The notes under the pieces: model-generated
The model's database searches: none
Seen by the model: the letters and a program-made list of their open reading frames with translations, nothing else
Told to the model about the DNA's origin: nothing
Assembly: GCA_023053545.1 (NCBI GenBank)
Contig: JAKZAN010000004.1
Span: 2,046,001 to 2,110,000 of the forward strand
Length of the DNA stretch: 64,000 nt
Direction of reading: 5' to 3'
Source: Lepidurus packardi
Lineage: Eukaryota > Arthropoda > Branchiopoda > Notostraca > Triopsidae
Shown: one piece after another, positions 43,796 through 54,440 of the stretch
Position numbering within the stretch: the first letter of the stretch is position 1
How the letters are laid out: each line of letters starts with the position of its first letter
Made by a program: the position numbers and the translations under genes

Positions 43796-44167
43796 ATGCC
43801 TCCCAAAACAAGCGGTAAAGCAGCCAAGAAGGCGGGCAAGGCCCAAAAGAACATTTCCAAGACCGACAAGAAGAAGAAGCGCCGCAGGAAGGAGAGCTAT
43901 GCTATCTACATTTACAAAGTGCTCAAGCAAGTTCACCCCGACACTGGCGTTTCCAGCAAAGCCATGAGTATCATGAATAGCTTCGTCAATGACATTTTCG
44001 AACGCATTGCGGCCGAAGCTTCCCGTTTGGCCCACTACAACAAACGCTCGACCATCACCAGTCGGGAAATCCAGACGGCCGTTCGTCTGCTCCTGCCCGG
44101 TGAGTTGGCTAAGCACGCCGTCAGTGAAGGTACTAAAGCCGTCACCAAGTACACTAGCTCCAAGTAA
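43796..44167 (+). CDS. H2B: histone H2B
   Basis: 123 residues beginning [19 protein letters not shown]. The basic tail is followed by the histone fold ([20 protein letters not shown]) and the C-terminal helix ending AVTKYTSSK, which holds the ubiquitination Lys. The opening [19 protein letters not shown] is shared with insect H2B and supports an arthropod host. The frame is open upstream, but the Met before PPKTSGK is the conserved start. There is no intron, and a stem-loop follows. Confidence 0.98.
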   Translation: MPPKTSGKAAKKAGKAQKNISKTDKKKKRRRKESYAIYIYKVLKQVHPDTGVSSKAMSIMNSFVNDIFERIAAEASRLAHYNKRSTITSREIQTAVRLLLPGELAKHAVSEGTKAVTKYTSSK

Positions 44168-44195
44168 AAGCTTTTCCCTTTAAAGAAAACCCAAC

Positions 44196-44211
44196 GGCCC
44201 TTTTCAGGGCC
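44196..44211 (+). terminator. histone 3' stem-loop, H2B
   Basis: GGCCCTTTTCAGGGCC lies 28 bases after the H2B stop codon. Confidence 0.97.
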
Positions 44212-44479
44212 AACCAATTTATTGATGAAAGTTTGGTGCAAACTGCTTGCTATACTGTTGGTCTTTACCAATAGATAATTTTAAGGTTGCTGTTTTAACC
44301 GTTGCCTCTGGAGAGATTTTGAATCTCCAAATATTTGACTAATCCGTATGCTACTGTAGTCCCGAATTTTCGTCTGAAACCCCGAAAAGCCTTGTTGCTG
44401 GACGGGTCAGGCTCAGGCATAACCGCAACACCAACCGCAATTTTGACTGAGTGTGAAGAAAACGTAGATTTAAAACGCT

Positions 44480-44745
44480 TAATACTAGGCGTCATTGCAC
44501 TAGATATCTAAAAGGCGTATGACAGGGTAAATAGAAAAAATATTTATTTAAAATCATGCAACTGTATGGACTACATCATCAATAGCATAAAAGGACTATG
44601 CGAGTTGCACAACTTTGATCAACAAAATATCCGCCAAGCTGGTAAACTTGAAAAGAGGAGTAAGCCAAGGGTGTCGTTTATATCTCTTTATTTATTTGTA
44701 GTTATCTTTATTTATTTTTAATTATCCGGAGTGGGGAAACTGACT
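44480..44745 (+). pseudogene. old RT relic of a 5S-element relative
   Basis: The stretch follows the RT motif A/B region of the 5S element (48890-49130): LGVIALDI, a TAA, then AYDRVNRK and a motif-B-like piece with GVSQGC. It has stops, deletions and many substitutions. It is much older than the intact copies and shows that the family has visited this locus before. Confidence 0.75.
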
Positions 44746-44865
44746 AATCCACATTGGGTAAAAGACGACCAAACCAATAGGCTACATCGCAAGCCATACC
44801 ACATACAAGTGGTAAAAAAAACTTGCACCCATCGTCCCCAGGTGCCTGTATGCCTGGGTTTTCAT

Positions 44866-45114
44866 CATGTCTGCTAACCAGAAAAGCTATGCAGCGCCAT
44901 TTCCCGTACGCGTCAGGTCAGGTTCGTTGCGTTCTTTCGGCCTGCACAGGCACTACCTCAACAAAAAGCAGCCCTATTTAGCGCATGTGAAAAAGAAGGT
45001 GAGAAAAAAGAGAGGTGGGACGAGTCAGGCCAGGACTAGTAGCGTTCGTTCGGCCTACTCAGGGATAACGGTAACAACAAGCGCTATTTCTTGACGGCTT
45101 CATATATATCGCAT
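44866..45114 (+). promoter_or_regulatory. 5S upstream spacer, type 1, second copy
   Basis: Nearly identical to 33430-33681. It precedes the first element-split 5S gene. Confidence 0.7.
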
Positions 45115-45169
45115 GCCAACGGCCATACCACGCAGAATGTACCCAGACTCGTCAGCTCCTGGAAGTCAA
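45115..45169 (+). pseudogene. 5S rRNA gene, 5' part, split by retrotransposon (copy A)
   Basis: The first 54-55 bases of the 5S gene, ending CTCCTGGAAGTCA(A), are followed directly by the retrotransposon. The box A region is cut, and the intermediate element and box C are 7 kb away, so this gene cannot form a normal 5S RNA. Confidence 0.95.
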
Positions 45170-45530
45170 TTCCGATCGCTCCCGAGCAAAAGTCATTTTC
45201 TAGTTCCTAGTTCATCACGAGAGTTAGAATCCCGTGATAGCGTGTAGTTTTTTTTTGGACTTGATTATTAAAAAGGGAAAACGCATTCAAGCACATTTTC
45301 CTTACGACCGCGACCACTTCCATTGCATTAGTTAAAGGGTAAGCGACGTATTAGTGTATAATTTTTTTTTTTTTTTTCTATATATAGATATTATTTGCCT
45401 TGTTGTGTGAGTGTGCGTATTTCCCATTTTCCCCTTTCTTCCCAGCAAGCTGTCATTAAGCAGATCCCAGACACATAATCCAGATAGTCTGGTTAAATTC
45501 CTCCCCCCTTTGTTTCCCTTTTTTCTCTCT

Positions 45531-45690
45531 GTTTCGAACTCACACTGGAGGTATTGAACACGTGGCTATACCCTGTTTGTCCTTTTCTTCCCGTTTGAAC
45601 TCACGGGTGGTAGCGAGCACGTGGCCATACCCTGTTTGTTCTTTTCTTCCTGTTTGAACTCACACAGGTGAAGTCGGGTATTCTCATATT
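45531..45690 (+). repeat. 5' UTR tandem units, about 60 bp
   Basis: Units beginning GTTTCGAACTCAC or GTTTGAACTCAC and containing CACGTGG and ATACCCTGTTTGT start at 45531, 45593 and 45652; the third is partial. Repeated 5' UTR monomers act as promoters in some L1 elements. The same is inferred here. Confidence 0.8.
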
Positions 45691-45707
45691 CGTGCCTTTT
45701 TCCTTGT

Positions 45708-47111
45708 TTGTTTTCAAAACAGATACCCCGCCTTGTTTTTCTGTTCAACCTATATTTCAAATTTAATTTTGATACTTTTCCTTCTACTTTCTATATAAAA
45801 AAAATGGATAACACGGGAATTGGTCCAAAATTATCTCGATTGAACACGGCGTTCATTAATCTAGCACAGTTACCGTGGAACGACCTACCATCCCATTCTT
45901 TTTTTCATCAAAAATTAATGAAGGAGTACGGAGTGAAAGAAGAAGAGCTAGCGTGCATAGATATTGACAAGTACAACAAGACATGGAACTTAAAATTCAA
46001 AACCGAAAAGGCACTGGGAAAGTTTGTTGAAACATGCGGAGGCGAGATCCAACTAACGCACAACAACGGAACGCTGTACTACTTGCCAGTAGGCACAACC
46101 GAGAGTAAGCACAGAATACTTTTACTATCCAAACTTCCATTCGAAATAGAAGAGAAGCATATCGTAGAAACACTGAAAGAATATGGAAAAGTCCTAAAAT
46201 TTCGCAGAGAATTCTTCACTGGAAGCAATATCTTCAAAGTAGCTAGGGAGAGAGCCACCGTACAGTTTTTAATGACTAAAGACGTGCCTCCTTTCATAAA
46301 CATCTTAGGCACATCTGTACAAGTTCAGTACCCTGGACAGAAAGAGCAGTGTAATTACTGCAAAACTCTGGGCCATAACCGTAATGGATGCCCTAAGCTA
46401 GCAACCAAGCAAAAACGATTCGAGGAGGATTTTCCGCCTTTAGTCGTTAACAGTGCTAACGCAGATTGTCAAACAGAGGGAGAAGGGTATAGTACATTGG
46501 CAACTCTTGAACCCCTTGGCAAAGTAGTAGAAGAGAATGAAGGGTCGAAGGACCAGCCAACAGGGGTAGACACAGATTTGAATACTCTGGAGTTAGAACC
46601 TCCGGTAACACAAGACATGGAGGTGCAGGAGAGCACAACCAAAGTACCGGATTCAGAAGCGGTTTTGATAACAGAAGAGGAGGAGGCCGAGGAGCCAGCG
46701 CTAGAAGTGCAGAATCGTTTCCAGTTACTAGGAACGCTAGGAGAAGAAGAAGACGTGAGACTCGGGGAAAGCGAAGGGTTTTTGATAGCAGAGCAGCAAA
46801 ATGCAAACGAAAGCGAGGAAATCACAAGCCTGACGACACTAAGCCGGACACCCAAAGCAACTGACCAACAAGTTAGGGAAAAATCAGGACTCAACCTTCG
46901 TTTAAAAAAAATGCGTACAGATGAATATGAAAATTTAAAAACCCCAGTGAAATCGATGGCCAGTCAAGAAGTTGAAAAGGAAGGAAATGAAGAAATACAG
47001 AAAGAACCAATTTTACCAGTAAAACCATCAACAAGTGCAAAAAAGAAGAACGTACCAGCTACCAAAGCACAGAGAACTGCTGCGACGAGGGCAGGCAGAA
47101 CCCCACGCTAA
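45708..47111 (+). CDS. ORF1 of 5S element (copy A)
   Basis: The frame has 467 codons from 45708. The Met at 45804 (MDNTGIGPKLSRLN, 435 codons) follows a short A-run and is the likelier start. An RRM-like domain spans about residues 130-210 (HRILLLSKLPFEIEEKHIVE to FINILGTSVQVQYP). One CCHC knuckle, CNYCKTLGHNRNGC, starts at residue 215. An acidic, disordered stretch follows, and a Lys/Arg-rich tail ends the protein. It would bind the element RNA and form the particle that carries ORF2 protein to the target. The frame is intact and identical to copy B. The stop TAA is followed after one base by the ORF2 ATG. Confidence 0.9.
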   Translation: MFSKQIPRLVFLFNLYFKFNFDTFPSTFYIKKMDNTGIGPKLSRLNTAFINLAQLPWNDLPSHSFFHQKLMKEYGVKEEELACIDIDKYNKTWNLKFKTEKALGKFVETCGGEIQLTHNNGTLYYLPVGTTESKHRILLLSKLPFEIEEKHIVETLKEYGKVLKFRREFFTGSNIFKVARERATVQFLMTKDVPPFINILGTSVQVQYPGQKEQCNYCKTLGHNRNGCPKLATKQKRFEEDFPPLVVNSANADCQTEGEGYSTLATLEPLGKVVEENEGSKDQPTGVDTDLNTLELEPPVTQDMEVQESTTKVPDSEAVLITEEEEAEEPALEVQNRFQLLGTLGEEEDVRLGESEGFLIAEQQNANESEEITSLTTLSRTPKATDQQVREKSGLNLRLKKMRTDEYENLKTPVKSMASQEVEKEGNEEIQKEPILPVKPSTSAKKKNVPATKAQRTAATRAGRTPR

Positions 47112-47112
47112 T

Positions 47113-50100
47113 ATGGAAGCTTTGAACGAAGAAATTAAAATATGTAGTTTAAATGTCAGAGGACTGAAACAATCGATGAAACAAAAACTGATGACAAGCT
47201 TTATAGAACAGTATGAGCTAGATGTAGTGTGCCTTCAGGAACTCAATACGGATTTCAACCCAAATCCTGATAGGTTCAATCTTATTTGTGATGTGGGACC
47301 TGGAAAACCAGGTATAGGTATTCTCTATAGAAGGGAATTCGAATTAAAAAACTTTAAAACCTCGACGACAGGTAGAATCTTACAAGCAGTCTTTCAAAAC
47401 TTTATCGTATTAAATGTCTATGGCCACCCAGGGAATCACCCAGCAAACGAGAGAAATGAGCTTTTTAACATATTTTTACCAATTTACCTTAAAAATGAAA
47501 ACATACACACAGTCTTAGTGGGCGATTTTAACGTAGTAATAGACGGAAAAGACGCTACTACCCCGCGCATGAATGATTTCCTAAAACGTGCAATAAACGG
47601 TTTTGAGCTAGTAGACGCATATCGCCTTCAATACGCGCTAACGACAGACTTTACATTCATCCATTCCAAAGGAGGAGCCAGACTTGATAGGATTTATTTG
47701 GGCAAAGGTTTAAAAAATAACTTTCATAAAATAGAACACACAACTTTCGTAGGATCGGACCATAAAGCGGTTATAGTAACACTCAAAGGCACTCTTGAAG
47801 ACATAACAAGAGAAGAAATAAGACGAAGACCCAATAGATGGCACCTAAACCAAGATATATTAAACGACCCGCGCTTCGTCATACACGTTAAGGAACTAGC
47901 TCAAGAGTTTACTACCCGATTGGATCCAAAGAAACCATACATAAGGTACTGGAATAATTTTAAGAAAAACATTCAGTTATTTGCCAGGAGCCTCCAGCAA
48001 GAAATTAAATTGAGCAGAATGCACTAAGAGCCTTTTACAAGAGCTGTTTCGATGAGGCAAGCGAGAACGTCAGTGCCAATGCAGGGAGTTGGGAGGATTT
48101 TGTATACTATAGACAGAAATTGAGAGAAATGGAAATACGCCAAATACAGGATGCATTATACAAGAGCCGAATAGATAGTATACAAAAGGGTGAACAAGCG
48201 AGTCTGACCCACGTACTGGAAGAAAAAAGGAAAGCTAACCAGAGCATTTTTAAAAGCTTAAGAAGACCAGATGGGGAACTCCTTTACAAGGAAGAGGACA
48301 TTAGAGCTTTATTCGAAAACCATTTCCAAACAATCTACACACCGGAAGATAGAGTAGAAGAGACGGAAGTGTTTGGAACATCCTTTCTAGAGATGGCAAT
48401 ATCCCACGATGACGAGGAAAATTTAAAGCAAACGATAACGTGGAGAGAAGTTCGATCAGCAATCAATTTATTACCCCGCAATAAGTCCCCAGGGCCGGAT
48501 GGGCTGAGTGTTGAATTTTATACAAGTTTTTCAGAGATTTTGTCCCCACTACTGGTTCTTTTAGCCAATGAGGTTTTCCAAGGGGGACTCAAAGAGGGTG
48601 ACAATGACAGCCTAGTAAAACTTTTAGCCAAAGGAGGAGATAAAAAGAACATACAAAACTGGAGACCGATCGCACTACTAAACTCAGACTACAAAATTTT
48701 AGCAAAATTGCTCGCTGAGCGAATTAAGCCATATCTAACGCAGGTAATCGTTCCGCATCAAACTGGGGGGGGTACCAGGAAGGAACATTACGGACAACTT
48801 AGCCAAAATTAGGAATGCAATAGAGTTTGCAACAGAAAGGTACAGACAATATCCAGAAAACTTTAGTAATTATAAAACCAATTCAATTGCGAGACTAGGC
48901 GTCATCGCACTAGATCTCGAGAAAGCATACGATAGGGTGAACAGAAACTATTTATTTAAAATCATGAAACTGTACGGCTTCCCAGACTACATCATAAATA
49001 GTATACAAGGACTCTACGAACATGCGAGATGCAAAATCTTAATCAATAAAATATCCGCCAAGCCGGTAAACTTGAATAGAGGAGTAAGACAAGGGTGTCC
49101 TTTATCTCTTTATTTATTTAGTATATATATAAACCCTTTATTAACCAAGTTAGCACAGGAATTGCACGGGTTTGATATCATAGGCGAAAAACAGATAGTA
49201 ATGGGTTACGTGGATGATCTAACAATACTAACAGCTAAAGAGACGGATTTTAAACTTATAGAGGAAACCCTGGAAGCCTTTTGTAACTCATCGGGAGCAA
49301 AAATTAACTGGAAGAAATCAGGCATTCTTCCTTTTGGAGCATGGCAGGGGAGAGAGGACTGGGCCATGCCGAAATTGAAAACTAAACTAGATTTGCAGAT
49401 TCTAGGGATTAGCTTCAAACAAAAGATGTCCGAAACAATCTCCAATAACTCAAAAATTATGGCACAATACGCAACCAAGAAATTCTACGTCTGGAAAACA
49501 AGATTCTTATCCATTCATCAAAAAGTAAGCTACGTCAACCTTTATATTTTACCACTTTTTTATCACCTGGCAAGAATTTTACCAATTACAAAGCCCTGCA
49601 TAAAACTGATGAAGCAAAAAGTGGGGACCTTTCTATGGGGCGGTAGGCTGGAGAGATTAGCCTATGAAGAAATTTTAAACGCACGTACAGACGGGGGACT
49701 GGGCCTCGTGGACCTAGAGAGCCAGTGTAGAAGCTTCCAGATGCAGAAACTTTGGAATGACTCGCAATCAACCGACAGAGCTACGAAAAGAATTTTAACG
49801 TATTTTACAGCTATACCATGGCGTAAAATATACCAAACACCAAACGGGCCCAAAGCGGAAGTCATACCCATGTCATTAAAAGACGCGGTCACAACTATGG
49901 TTGGTCTAGGACATTTTTTAAAATGCGACCAAGCTTTCCCAAGAAAAGAAGTGTATCAATTTTTAACGGCAAAGAAATTAAGAACACCCAAGATTGTAAC
50001 TAAATACGCAGACAATGATTACCCAACGATATGGAAAAACCTTACCAGTCAAGTTTTAACTCCGGAAGTTAAAAGTCATGTATTTTATCAGGTGCACGAC

Positions 50101-50481
50101 ATTCACCCTACCGCGGAGAGATTAAAAAGATGTAGACAATCTGTGACGGACGTATGCGACCAATGCCAGTGCAAAGAGGATAATTATCACACATTTTTGT
50201 GCAAAAAACTTCAAACAGCCAATGATTGGGCAAAGAGTGTCCTCACTCGGGTACTACCGAATACACCCATGTCGAGAGCATGCATGCTCGATTTCCAGGC
50301 GACCGGAATGGAGAACCACCAAGTGGGTGTGTGGTTTATAGCCGAGTACACATACCACCTGTGGAAAGCCAGGAAAAAAGGTGATGGTGCAGTAGCCGAA
50401 ATAAGAGCTAGAATGAAACATCGTTTAGAAATGCAAAGGAAGATACAACCAGCGCTAGCAACACTTGGCAACATATTTTAG
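47113..50481 (+). pseudogene. ORF2 of 5S element (copy A), two frameshifts
   Basis: The first part (47113-48027) is an APE endonuclease: CSLNVRGLK, VVCLQELNTD, VLVGDFNVVIDG, ARLDRIYLG and GSDHKAVIV. The frame changes by -1 between 48009 and 48027. The second part, to about 48770, has RT motifs NWRPIALLNSDYKILAKLL. A run of eight G at 48766-48773 shifts the frame again by one base. The third part has motif A (ALDLEKAYDRVN), motif B (RQGCPLS), the catalytic GYVDDLTIL near 49204, a thumb, LWGGRLERLAYEEI, and a C-terminal CDQCQC-x5-H-x3-C motif at about 50155. The endonuclease would cut the 5S gene and the RT would copy the RNA onto it. Copy B has the same two lesions. Confidence 0.9.
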
Positions 50482-50535
50482 AATAAAAACACGAAATTTA
50501 ACTAAAAAGAAACGTAGAACCTCTTGTAAACGTAA

Positions 50536-50580
<45 letters not shown>

Positions 50581-50687
50581 CCTTCACAGCATCAAAAAGA
50601 AAATTGAAGAAAGAAAACCTAAATAAATAAAAATAAAATAAAAAATAAGAAAGAAAATAAAAATAAAGAAAGAAAATAAGAAATAAA

Positions 50688-50718
<31 letters not shown>

Positions 50719-50773
50719 ATTTAGAAACGTAGTTTCCAAAGGAACTGTCTGAGTGCTAATAAGTATTATGGTG

Positions 50774-50815
<42 letters not shown>

Positions 50816-51227
50816 AAAAAAAAAAAAACGACAGTTAGAAACTTAGGCTCCTGAGAAACTGTTTGAACCACGAGAGAATATTTTGAATACCCAAGAAACT
50901 ATATCCCCATTCTTCTCATTAAAAAGAAAGTAGAACACCAAACTTTGTTAAACCCTATTTACTAACTAATGAAAATTATCCTCAAACAAAACAAAATATA
51001 AGTAACGTAGGAGTAACGTATTAGTAACGTAGGATCCAGATAAACTTAATGATCCAAATCTGATTGCTAATAAGTTGCTTGCTTACCAAAAAAAAAAAAA
51101 AAAAATAAAAACGACAGTTAGAAACATATGCTCCCGAGAAACTGTTTCAATCCCGACAGGATATTTAGAATACCCAAGAAACTATGTTAAAATCCTATTT
51201 GATAACTAAAGAAAACCTATCCCATAC

Positions 51228-51263
<36 letters not shown>

Positions 51264-52183
51264 GGACTACTACTATTAACAAAATCCACATACAAAAGAA
51301 GAAAGAATTGCATACTAACCAAACGAAAATTAACAAAATATAACACCAAACTGAAAGAACACTAACATTTAACAAGGAAAAAAAAATCTAACATTAACTG
51401 AACAGTTTATTAGGCGAAAATTGTCTAAACCATCAAAACATCATCAGCAAATGCAATCATTACAACAAATTAAGGGAGAGGGTAATTTTGGGACACCAAT
51501 TGTTAGAAGTACCTTACCAGAAAGTCAGCGTGGTGCGCGTCATCGACATAGCGAACAAACTCACCAAGGAAGAAAATGTCATGAAAGTCATGAAAGGATA
51601 ACCACCAAATATTGCGGGAATACAAACTCCTGGAACGCGAATTACGTCGGAGCTGATTAAAACACAATGTGGAAGTTTTACACTATAAGAGACACGAATT
51701 TGGATACCCAAAGCAAAATCATCCAACCACAAAGTCAAATTATACTTGACATTGCCAGAACGAACATACTCATCAAAGATTAAGAAGACCAAACAACACC
51801 CGAACAGGCGATAGCGACGAAAGTTGAGGACTACCATGACGAAGTTAGACAACAAATGAAACCGTACAAGTTGTCTGGAGCACAATCATAGAGGCACCAA
51901 ACCCAGAACCCTGTCACCAAACCCAGAACACACTCATCGGAGTTGTCAATAAAACAAAGCAGGCAACAAATGTTGTCCCATGGGCAAGCTCAAATTCAGT
52001 GCCAAGTAGTGCCAAGTAGTTCGAAATATTAAGCAACCGCGCATTCCCTGTATCACAGAAAGTAACCTGTAGCGTGATAATCTCTTTAATTCCAACTATT
52101 TGTAACCCTCGCAAATGCAAAATTATTCGGCTCAAAATTGCAATACAATTGTTTTAAAATTAAAAAAAAAAAAAAAAAAAAAA
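50482..52183 (+). repeat. 3' UTR of 5S element with repeated poly(A) modules
   Basis: 1.7 kb with at least six A-rich tracts (near 50539, 50693, 50774, 51088, 51229 and 52162). Between them a block of about 80 bases recurs: CGACAGTTAGAAAC, then CTCC(T/C)GAGAAACTG and AATACCCAAGAAACTAT at 50829-50905 and 51109-51187, with a weaker relative near 50718. Open frames here (51421-51660 and the reverse) have no support. The last A-tract abuts the target duplication. Confidence 0.8.
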
Positions 52184-52263
52184 CTCCTGGAAGTCAAGCT
52201 GCGTCGGGCCCGGTCAGTACTTGGATGGGTGACCGCCTGATGGGAACACCGGGTGCTGTTGGC
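52184..52263 (+). pseudogene. 5S rRNA gene, 3' part (copy A)
   Basis: Starts with the duplicated CTCCTGGAAGTCA and runs to the end of the gene with a T-run behind it. Compared with the complete 5S genes it has three extra bases within GACCGCCTGATGGGAAC, inside or next to box C. The 3' part of copy B has the same change. Confidence 0.95.
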
Positions 52264-54385
52264 TTTTTCGCTCTTTTAGACTGAAATTTTAGACTTTTCT
52301 GTTTGAGCCATTATAGGGCGTTCCACTTGCTGCTCGGGTGCAATACTTTTTTTCGATTAAGACGACTTTCTCGGTCTCAAGAGGATGTGGGGGTAGCCAG
52401 GAACATAGGAGGGATGGATTCACAGACTTGCCCATCCTACCCCAGAAGTAAGCTTTCCAAATCTACTACAAAAAGGGTTCGAAAAGAGAATACAACATTC
52501 ACAAAAAGGGGAACTGGTGACCTTTCTCTCTAGGGAGTTTGGGCTGACGTAAGATTTAACTAGTATTGCGCGAATTTGAAAGTTTTTATCCCAGAAATGA
52601 TTATGCTGGATCTTGCTTTTAAAGTCTTACGGTAGAAAATCTCTTTCACGTTCACATTGCTTGCTAATCCGTAAAGAAAGCAAGCACTTGCGACGTTCTA
52701 CTGTTTTTAATTGCATATCAATAGCGTCGTCTCATCAACTCATCAGCAATTGCTATTGCGCTTCTGTGCAGTTTGTTGCAAATTTCAAAATGCAAATGAA
52801 ATCGAGAGAATCCCAAGCCTGGTTACACCAACCCGGTCGCCCATAGCAACTAGCCAGCAAGTTAAGGAAAGATCGGGAATCAACTTTCGGCTAAAAAAAT
52901 GCGTACAGATGAATCTGAAAATTTAAAACCCCCAGCGAAAATGATGGTCAGTCAAATAGATGGAAGGGAAGGAAATGAAGAAATACAGAAAGAGCCAATT
53001 TTATCAGTTTCGTCAAAAAAGAATAAAGTTTACATGAGAAATTAAAGAAAAACTAAATCTGTGACATTTTTTTGTGAGAAACGGGTCCTGTTAATCTCGT
53101 TGTAATTATCAACGAAAACCTCACGCTGTTCCCGAAAGATTTGATAATCCACATTTTTTAATTTTGTTGTATGTGGTTCAAGTTGGAGCGTGCGTATTGA
53201 ACGTAGTAAACTGCTTCGTCAGACGCTGCCCTTGTTCTTCTAATTCTACGATGCGTCAATCTTCAATCACAAAAAAAACTTGCCCCCTCGTCCCCGAATT
53301 CCAGGTGCCTGTAGAGCGTTTGCCAAATTCACCAGTGGCATCTAGTGAAGCGCATGTAAACTATGGATCCGGCATCTTGCGCACTAGCACTCCCTAGTCC
53401 TTTAAGGTTCAGTGTAGTAGTTCCTATTTTTTTTTTTTTTTTTTTTTTTAGTTTTAGCACAACTATGAGTCATGTGAATAGTCAAGTGTGGTCTAAATGT
53501 ATAGAAAAGCTTCCAGGGATCTCAGAGCAGTTGATCCAAGAGTATTTTCAGTCACAAACTACATCGGATAGGCATTTTAACCGTAGCGAGCTTTTCCTAA
53601 AAGACCACTATGTTACGGAAGTTGAGATTCTACTTCTTCCTTGTGGAAAAAAAAACTATGCGTTCGGGCAAAATGCTTTAGAAGTTTCAGAAAAAAACGA
53701 TGCACCACATCAAGTAGAGTTGCGTTTAAACCATCATTAGTCTGCAACTCGTGGCGAGATGCAATTGAATCAGCCACTTGTTCATGCACTGTGGGACAGC
53801 CCGGATACTGCAACCATGTATTGCTGTCTTAAAACTGCTGCATAATTGTCAGAAAGATGGATTCAATGAAGTACCCCCAGAGCTTTCTTGTACAAGCAAA
53901 CCACAGCAATGGGGCCGCTACCGAAGTCGGAATGATTTTACGTTCCGTGTTACTGACGGAAGCCATACCGGTGGCTCTTCGTACCAGCCGTGCAGGAAGC
54001 CTCGGGTTGGTTTGGAACACAAGGATGGCTTAACACATTCGCAGCTCAACACATTCGCAGGCTCAACACATTCAGAGGCTCAACACATTCAGAGGCTCAA
54101 CACATTCGGAGGATCCACCAGAGGCGTTACTTGGCAAACACTGTGTATGCCTGAGTTTTCATCACGTCTGCTAGCCAGAAAAGCTATGCAGCGGCATTAC
54201 CCGAAAGCGTCAGACCAGGGTTCGTTGCGTTCCTCCGGGCTGCTCAGGCACGACCTCAGCAACAAGCAGTCCAATTTAGCGCATGTGAGAAAGAAGAGAG
54301 CCGCGACTCGTAGCATTCCTTCGGCCTGCTCGGGGATAACCGCAACAACAAACGCCATTTTTAGTAGCTTTCACGAATGTTACCT
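52264..54385 (+). other. 5S spacer, second copy (mosaic)
   Basis: Same order as 33800-36321: Jockey 3' relic (52299-52674), ORF1 relic (52848-53035), T-run, SWIM-finger fragment (53464-54040), minisatellite (54030-54112, five units) and type 2 upstream spacer. The solo LTR is absent (empty site at about 53198-53213). Confidence 0.85.
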
Positions 54386-54440
54386 GCCAACGGCCATACC
54401 ACGCAGAATGTACCCAGACTCGTCAGCTCCTGGAAGTCAA
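54386..54440 (+). pseudogene. 5S rRNA gene, 5' part, split (copy B)
   Basis: Same split point as copy A, after GGAAGTCAA. The upstream flank is the type 2 spacer, unlike copy A. Confidence 0.95.

Larger units (their letters stand above)
45170..52183 (+). mobile_element. 5S-specific Tx1/L1-like non-LTR retrotransposon, copy A
   Basis: The 7.0-kb element is full-length: a 5' UTR with tandem units, ORF1, ORF2 and a long 3' UTR ending in poly(A). It is bounded by the 13-bp duplication CTCCTGGAAGTCA (5S positions 42-54), which marks target-primed insertion into the 5S gene. ORF1 with an RRM-like domain and CCHC knuckle, an APE endonuclease and an L1-like C-terminal CCHC motif fit the Tx1 group. 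That group is known for families that insert into fixed sites of multicopy RNA genes (for example 5S rRNA and U2 snRNA genes). ORF2 has two frameshifts, so this copy is not self-sufficient as written. Confidence 0.92.

Noticed and set aside
50584-50871. Reverse-strand frame rich in Phe
   Set aside because: It is the translation of poly(T) opposite the A-tracts of the element 3' UTR and not a gene.
51421-52135. Open frames within the 3' UTR of the 5S element (and copies at 60689-61403)
   Set aside because: They lie after the ORF2 stop, overlap on both strands, and have no recognisable domain. A decayed Gag-like reading was considered but could not be supported.
54028-54112. Regularly spaced repeat considered as a CRISPR array
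   Set aside because: The units are contiguous minisatellite repeats of about 16 bp without unique spacers, in a eukaryotic 5S spacer.
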